Shown here: positions 7,301 through 10,565 of the stretch, piece by piece
Layout of the letters: every line of letters begins with the position of its first letter
Position numbering within the stretch: position 1 is the first letter of the stretch
Assembly: GCA_026770575.1 (NCBI GenBank)
Contig: MU657227.1
Coordinates: 204,809-215,373 of the forward strand
Source: Pelagophyceae sp. CCMP2097
Lineage: Eukaryota > Sar > Pelagophyceae
Reading direction: 5' to 3'
DNA length: 10,565 nucleotides
Made by a program: the position numbers and the translations under genes
Notes under the pieces: generated by a model
Told to the model about the DNA's origin: nothing
Database searches by the model: none
What the model saw: the letters and a program-made list of their open reading frames with translations, nothing else

Positions 7301-7871
7301 ACCTCGTTTCCGCGCGGTCAACGCCGATCTTTTACGCCCGGCAGAAAAAGCGGCGCTCTTCAACACCGTAGACATCCTCCGGAGCAACGGCCTCGACTTT
7401 GAGCGCAAGGAATTCGAAGGCGTGGACGAATGGAAGATGCGACCCGACGTGGAAGCGCTTTCGCGCTACCCCCTCGACGCCCAACCACAGACGCTGGGCC
7501 CTTTCGCTCGAGCGGCGCTGCACCGCGAGCTCGCCCTCGTCAAGGTCCGGCGCAAGGGCAAACTCGACGACGTTGCCGCCGCCGGTGGTGTGAAGAGGAA
7601 CGCGTGGGACGCCAAACCCGCGGCAAAGGACGCGCCCGAAGTCGGCCGCGTCACTGGTTTCTCCTTTGCCGCGTGGGGTGCGAAAAACGACAACGAGCGC
7701 AAGCGGCCCGTCTCCAAGGCGGCGGCGGCGGCGGCCAAGGCCGCGGCGGGGGCCGACGCGCCGTCATCTTCAGGCGCGGCGCACGTGCGGGCCGTGGTGA
7801 CTTTCCGCTTCCAAAAAGGGTACACAAACGCCGTGCGCCGCATCGTCACCGTCGAAGACCTGCTCTTGTAG
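4360..7871 (+). CDS. CTF18: Ctf18, large subunit of the alternative RFC clamp loader (seven exons)
   Basis: Ctf18 with RFC2-5, Dcc1 and Ctf8 forms the nuclear Ctf18-RFC, which loads PCNA for leading-strand synthesis and supports sister-chromatid cohesion. Exons are 4360-4631, 4703-4838, 4914-5413, 5518-6373, 6465-6538, 6653-6929 and 7044-7871, giving 980 residues, typical for the family. Visible features in order: acidic N-terminus (1-90); the Ctf18 signature LWVDKYAP...LLSDERTNRDVL...SWDPFVF (about 217-252); Walker A GDPGSGKTT (370-378); NASDDR; Walker B VILDELDG (427-434); a charged insert with PKKKRR (479-484); sensor 1 ICNDAW (518-523); sensor 2 SRGDVRACLHTLQF (575-588); GLKDQR across the intron 5 junction; and the C-terminal tail VTFRFQKGYTNAVRR that in known Ctf18 binds Ctf8/Dcc1. 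I chose the ATG at 4360 because it has G at -3 and +4 and gives the usual acidic start; the in-frame ATG at 4276 has a poor context. The gene appears intact. The exact end of exon 6 is the least certain junction. Confidence 0.95.
4632..4702 (+). other. Ctf18 intron 1
   Basis: GTGCGTCTCT...CTTCTTAG, 71 bp, followed by G. Exon 1 ends two bases into a Trp codon that exon 2 completes. Confidence 0.75.
4839..4913 (+). other. Ctf18 intron 2 with donor-site hairpin
   Basis: GTGCGTCTCC...GTGGCGTAG, 75 bp, phase 0. It removes an in-frame TAG at 4911-4913. Its first ten bases (4839-4848) are perfectly complementary to GGAGACGCAC at 4863-4872, giving a 10-bp stem with a 14-nt loop that encloses the 5' splice site. 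A second pairing (GAAGACTC with GAGTCTTC, about 4849-4856 and 4896-4903) is possible. Confidence 0.75.
5414..5517 (+). other. Ctf18 intron 3
   Basis: GTGAGTCACC...GAAAAATAG, 104 bp, followed by G. Exon 3 ends two bases into a Lys codon. It contains TTGGGGACCTTTTTTGA (5470-5486), which differs at one base from 4317-4333 in the 5' leader. Confidence 0.85.
6374..6464 (+). other. Ctf18 intron 4
   Basis: GTGAGTCATT...CCCTTTTAG, 91 bp, phase 0, followed by G. The pyrimidine-rich 3' end is the most canonical of the set. Confidence 0.8.
6539..6652 (+). other. Ctf18 intron 5 with a 16-bp tandem duplication
   Basis: GTACGCAAGC...CGTGCTTAG, 114 bp, followed by G. It joins a 74-nt exon to exon 6 and creates the conserved GLKDQR sequence across the junction. 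Inside, TCTTTGTGAAACGTGG is present twice in tandem (6555-6570 and 6571-6586). Confidence 0.8.
6930..7043 (+). other. Ctf18 intron 6 (donor uncertain)
   Basis: The acceptor is CCGAAATAG before G at 7044, phase 0. Two in-phase donors are possible: GTCAAG at 6930 (better length match to known Ctf18) and GTGATG at 6945 (better donor consensus). The intron contains a degenerate tandem repeat of about 25 bp (GTCCGTGATGCGGTCGGATC and GTCCGTGATGTGGACCGACG). Confidence 0.65.
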
Positions 7872-8014
7872 AGCGAGCCATAAACTGATCCACTCACAAC
7901 CTGGTGCCAGGGTCCTGGGGGGACTTGCCTGCAAGTCCAGGCAAGATTCGAATGGGGGTCGGCTTCTTTTGGCCCCAGCGGCCCGGAAACTTGCTGCTTC
8001 ATTTCGGTAAACCA
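7872..8014 (+). other. 3' flank of Ctf18 with short hairpins
   Basis: ATAAA at 7880-7884 lies 9 nt after the stop and is a weak polyadenylation-signal candidate. CCTGG-TG-CCAGG (7900-7911) and CTTGCCTG/CAGGCAAG (7924-7931 with 7938-7945, 6-nt loop) can form hairpins in the 3' untranslated region. No gene is seen. Confidence 0.4.
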
Positions 8015-8597
8015 TGCGAGCTTGGGAATTCAACCGGTCTCACTGGGCCCATAAACTGTACGAATACAGGCGGATTGCGCCTGTATTCGTGCAGGAGCTC
8101 ATTTTGCACCCTAGCCAAGGCGCTCGGACAGGGGATACGGTGGCGCGCCGCCCCCCACTCGACTGGCAGCCCGGGGCCCTACATGGCCGGGGAGCACGAC
8201 GGGAAGGCGCCGAAGTAGCGGCTCGAAGAGCCGGGTAGATCCAGCGCTCGGGCGTTTTGCCCCGAGCCGCTCCACCGTCGCCGCCCGGCAGTTCCAGGCG
8301 CCGCAGAGCTTCGTACGCACCCCCCGGGGGCAGGGGACGTCGCCGGAAGAGGCAGCGCGCCAGTCGACGACCGTGGCCAAAGTTGAGCCCCGGAACCACC
8401 GCATCGACCGATTTTTTTCGGCGCTTTTCGAGCGCCCACGCGCGGCGCAAGGAGCCGCGTTGCGAGATTTTGCTACCACGCGATCCCCCGTGCCCCCCCG
8501 CGGTGGAGAAGCCCTCAAACGCCGCCAAAAACGGCCGACCGCCCGAGCTCGGGCGCCAAACGTCTCCTGAGACCGGTTGAATTCCCAAGCCTGCGAG
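8015..8597. mobile_element. 0.57-kb non-autonomous element with 23-bp perfect inverted termini
   Basis: The termini at 8020-8042 and 8568-8590 are perfect 23-bp inverted repeats beginning GCTTGGGAATTCAACCGG. TGCGAG occurs directly outside both ends (8015-8020 and 8592-8597), a candidate 6-bp target duplication, although one base is offset at the right end. The interior is GC-rich, with no transposase-like motif and no convincing ATG-started gene. Long open frames on both strands pass through the termini, so they are unlikely to be genes. A strong hairpin lies 13 bp inside the left end. The size and layout fit a MITE-like element. Confidence 0.6.
8056..8094. repeat. 17-bp-stem hairpin
   Basis: CTGTACGAATACAGGCG (8056-8072) pairs with 8078-8094 at 16 of 17 positions around a 5-nt GATTG loop. 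The one mismatch would be a G-U pair in RNA. It is subterminal within the inverted-repeat element and is the strongest hairpin I noticed in the window. Confidence 0.85.
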
Positions 8598-9470
8598 AAT
8601 CCACAAAGGCACCGCAAAGGAGGCCCTGCGATGCCTCTAGACCCTCGATGGATCCCCGCGACGGCAAGGGGCCCGTCGACGGCAGCGAGGGATCGTCCCG
8701 CGGGGCAGGGCCTCCGGTGTCTCACAAAACGAGCCTCTGGCGTATCCCCTACTATCCGGCGTGCCACCCAGACATCTTGCCCTGCCTGGGTTCCAACCAG
8801 GACAGCTGCGTCTGAGGCGGTGAAGCCAGTGCCTCTGCGTCGGCGCCACCGGAGCGGCCAGCGGCCGCTCCCTGTGCCGGGCGCGCATTCCATTTTAAAG
8901 AGCTTCACGAAATTAACCCAAGGGACCTCGTCTCCAGCTTGTCAAGGACCCTCGTCTCCAGCTCGGGCGCCGCCAGAACACGCCCGTCTCCTCCCGCCGG
9001 GCCGTCGATGACTCAGAAAGGCATATATGAAAGACGTCGGAATCCCTGTCGACTAGGGTCCCTTCTTCGCTTCGCCAGCTTCTGGCTCGAGCGCGCCCGA
9101 GCCGCGTGGCAAGGTTCGCGCTTGGCCCTCAACTCGCAAGGTGCTCGAATGATCGGCCTTCCACTGTGGAATTCCATCACGACTCCGAATGATGCGTGGC
9201 GTGCGAACGGATCTCAAGACCCAAGTAAAACGGCAGCGCAACGAATGGATCGGAGCGGCATGTCTCCCCTCCCAACGCTCGCTGCAAGACGGAAACTTGC
9301 GACCTCCGAGCGGACGATTGCGACGGCCGTCTCAGGTTCCTTTCACCGGAGCCCCGGTCCCGCTCCGCTAAAACGCCGCCGCGAGGACCGCGCAGCGGCG
9401 GCGGCCCGGGTCTCGTGACCTTTGAAGAGTAGTCTGAATATACTGTGCGGGAACTGTTCGAGCGGCGCCT
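8598..9470. other. GC-rich stretch without a convincing gene
   Basis: Open frames exist on both strands but lack recognisable motifs. The longest plus-strand frame has its first ATG only at 9008, giving about 136 residues. There is a 23-bp tandem duplication (GGACCTCGTCTCCAGCT at 8923 and again, with one inserted C, at 8946). A TATA-like GCATATATGA lies at about 9021-9030. The hairpin CCTGGGTTCCAACCAGG near 8790 resembles a T arm, but no tRNA can be folded around it. Confidence 0.45.
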
Positions 9471-10565
9471 TCACTTCGGGAGCGCGCGCCGAATCGTCGG
9501 CTGCGGCGGCGCCTCGATGGCGGCGGCCTCGAGCTCGGCGATGGCGGCCTCGAGCTCGGCGACGCGGCGCGCTCCAGCCTCATCGCGGCGCCGCATCTCC
9601 CGCTGCAGGCCGTCGATCTCCAGCTGCAGGCCGCCGATCTCATCCTTCAGGCCGCCGATCACGTCCTTCTGCCGCTCGATGAAGTTGTGCGCCGTCTTGC
9701 ACTCGTCCTCGTGGTCGTCCCGGTCCTCCGTCACCTTGTCCCGGTCCTCCGTGGCTCCGTGGCCATGTCTCGCTCCTCCTTGATCGCGACGGAAATGGTC
9801 TCGTGCGACGCGTGGAGAGAGGCGAGGGCGGCGAGGCCGCTCGCCGGCGCCGCCGTCGCGCGGCGCCGCGCAGCGGCCTCGGCCGCGGCCTCGACGGCTC
9901 CGTCCGCGTCGACGTCGATCGTTTCGACGAGCGCGCCGCCGATGAGCGCCCGCAGCCGGGCGATCTCCCGGTTGGCGTCATCGAGGCTGCGAAACAGCGG
10001 CGCCGAATCGAGCGCCTCGACGCCGAGGTCTCGCAGCCGCTTCGCTCGCGGCTCGTCGTCCAAAGCACCGTCGCCGGGCTTCTCCCCGTCGGCAGAGGCC
10101 TCGGCCGCAGCGGCGTCGGCGTCTTCAGAGGCCTCGGCGCGGCGTTTGCGGCTCGATGCGGCAGCCGGAGGAGCCGCTGATTTGAGCGCCCGGTCCAAGA
10201 GACTGGCCCGCTTCTCCTTTTGCCTCTCCTTGGCGTTTGGCGGAGCTTGCGACGGTTCGAACGTGGCGTCGTCGGACGGCAGCACCTCGAGGTCGTCGAC
10301 GCGGATATTGCGACTCGTGTCGGCGAACCGCACGACCCACCAGCCTCCGTCGCCTTGTGACTCGATGACGCCGAGCCGCGCCGAGTCGCTCGCGAGGCAG
10401 ACCCGCGCCCCAACCTGCACGCCTCGTGCCGCCAAGGCGGTCGCCTGCGCCTCTTGCCGCTTCTCCACCTTGTTCAGCCGAGCTTGCGACGGCTCGAAGG
10501 TGGCGTCGTCGGACGGCAGCACCTCGAGGTCGTTGACGCGAATGTTGCGGCTCGTGTCGGCGAAC
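9471..10565 (-). CDS. Tandem SH3/Tudor-like repeat plus coiled-coil protein, 5' end outside the window, frame broken by an 8-bp duplication
   Basis: The minus-strand gene enters from the right edge without its start. It first shows the end of one repeat and then a full second repeat (VQVGARVCLASDSARLGVIE, GGWWVVRFADTSRNIRVDDL, EVLPSDDATFEPSQ). The small beta-rich look, aromatic pair and spacing suggest an SH3/Tudor-like fold, which is inference. Then come a basic segment with SSRKRRAE (nuclear-signal-like), a helical stretch (LDDANREIARLRALIGG), and ASLHASHETISVAIKEERDMATE. In this frame it stops at 9731. The clearly coding coiled coil TEDRDDHEDECKTAHNFIER...DEIGGLQLEIDGLQREMRR continues in another frame to the stop at 9471. 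The switch coincides with a tandem TCCGTGGC duplication at 9748-9763; one copy would keep a single frame. It could be an allele, an error or a dying gene. The function is not known. Confidence 0.7.
9522..9563 (-). repeat. Two 21-bp heptad-encoding tandem units
   Basis: GGCGGCCTCGAGCTCGGCGA(T/C) is present at 9522-9542 and 9543-9563. It encodes ELEAAIA-type heptads on the minus strand within the coiled-coil end of the gene. Confidence 0.85.
9603..9665 (-). repeat. Three 21-bp heptad-encoding tandem units
   Basis: Units at 9603-9623, 9624-9644 and 9645-9665 share the pattern CT(G/T)CAGGCCG(T/C)CGATC. On the minus strand they encode I-GGLKDE, IGGLQLE and IDGLQRE. The coiled coil appears to have grown by duplication of whole heptads. 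Confidence 0.85.
9748..9763 (-). repeat. 8-bp tandem duplication at a frame break
   Basis: TCCGTGGC occurs at 9748-9755 and again at 9756-9763. Counting a single copy makes the upstream and downstream coding frames of the coiled-coil gene continuous through MATEDRDKVTEDRDDHED. Confidence 0.85.
10255..10565 (-). repeat. 237-bp (79-residue) coding tandem repeat
   Basis: About 73 bp around 10255-10330 recur at 10492-10565 (period 237 bp) with only a handful of mismatches. They encode RFADTSRNIRV(D/N)DLEVL and then PSDDATFEPSQA. The second copy runs off the window, so the array may continue. Confidence 0.85.

Noticed and set aside
8021..8052. Cloning-vector or adapter origin because EcoRI, AgeI, BsaI and ApaI sites cluster here
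   Set aside because: The sites fall inside a 23-bp inverted repeat with natural-looking flanks. Six-base palindromes are frequent in this GC-rich window and no known vector sequence is recognised.
8111..8908. Long minus-strand open frame of 265 codons
   Set aside because: It reads straight through the right terminus of the inverted-repeat element and shows no domain. Similar-length frames are open on both strands, as expected in GC-rich DNA.
9008..9418. Plus-strand open frame of about 136 codons
   Set aside because: It has an ATG but no recognisable motif, and overlaps other open frames. A TATA-like sequence sits within its first codons rather than upstream.
1..10565. CRISPR array, prokaryotic operon or defence system
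   Set aside because: There are no regularly spaced identical repeats with unique spacers, no clustered same-strand genes with ribosome binding sites, and the main gene has spliceosomal introns.

Overview
This window looks like nuclear DNA of a GC-rich, compact-genome eukaryotic microalga. The evidence is a seven-exon Ctf18 gene with short spliceosomal introns (71-114 bp, all ending TAG followed by G), a MYND/RING-like/Sel1-repeat gene, and an alanine-rich coiled-coil gene. That combination resembles pelagophyte stramenopiles such as Aureococcus or Pelagomonas. The taxonomic guess is inference from gene style, not from a search.

Layout from left to right. Positions 1-308 hold no supportable gene. 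A minus-strand MYND zinc finger / RING-like / Sel1-repeat gene (309-1481) is broken by two frame-disrupting deletions and has lost a RING cysteine, so it is probably a pseudogene. Positions 1482-2746 are packed with non-coding structure: a promoter-proximal hairpin, a tRNA-derived SINE-like piece with an A-rich tail, a minisatellite, a 0.72-kb element with 35-bp terminal inverted repeats flanked by TA, a foldback and a (GT)7 tract. A minus-strand gene for a small, probably secreted protein of unknown function (2747-3604) becomes one open frame once two introns are removed. An AT-rich intergenic block (3605-4359) carries a 30-bp tandem duplication and a 14-bp motif that also lies upstream of the MYND gene in the same gene-relative orientation.

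The best-supported gene is the plus-strand Ctf18 (4360-7871, about 980 residues). It is the large subunit of the alternative RFC clamp loader used in sister-chromatid cohesion and leading-strand PCNA loading. All six introns keep frame, and the AAA+ core and C-terminal Ctf8/Dcc1-binding tail are recognisable. Downstream, 7872-9470 has no convincing gene but contains a 0.57-kb non-autonomous-looking element with perfect 23-bp inverted termini and a strong subterminal hairpin. At the right edge a minus-strand gene enters the window (9471-10565 and beyond). It has a tandemly repeated 79-residue SH3/Tudor-like unit followed by coiled coils, and an 8-bp tandem duplication breaks its frame.

No operon-like or multi-gene system is visible. 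The genes look functionally independent. The notable content is the density of small inverted-repeat elements, the intron structures, and two genes with broken frames beside an intact conserved one.
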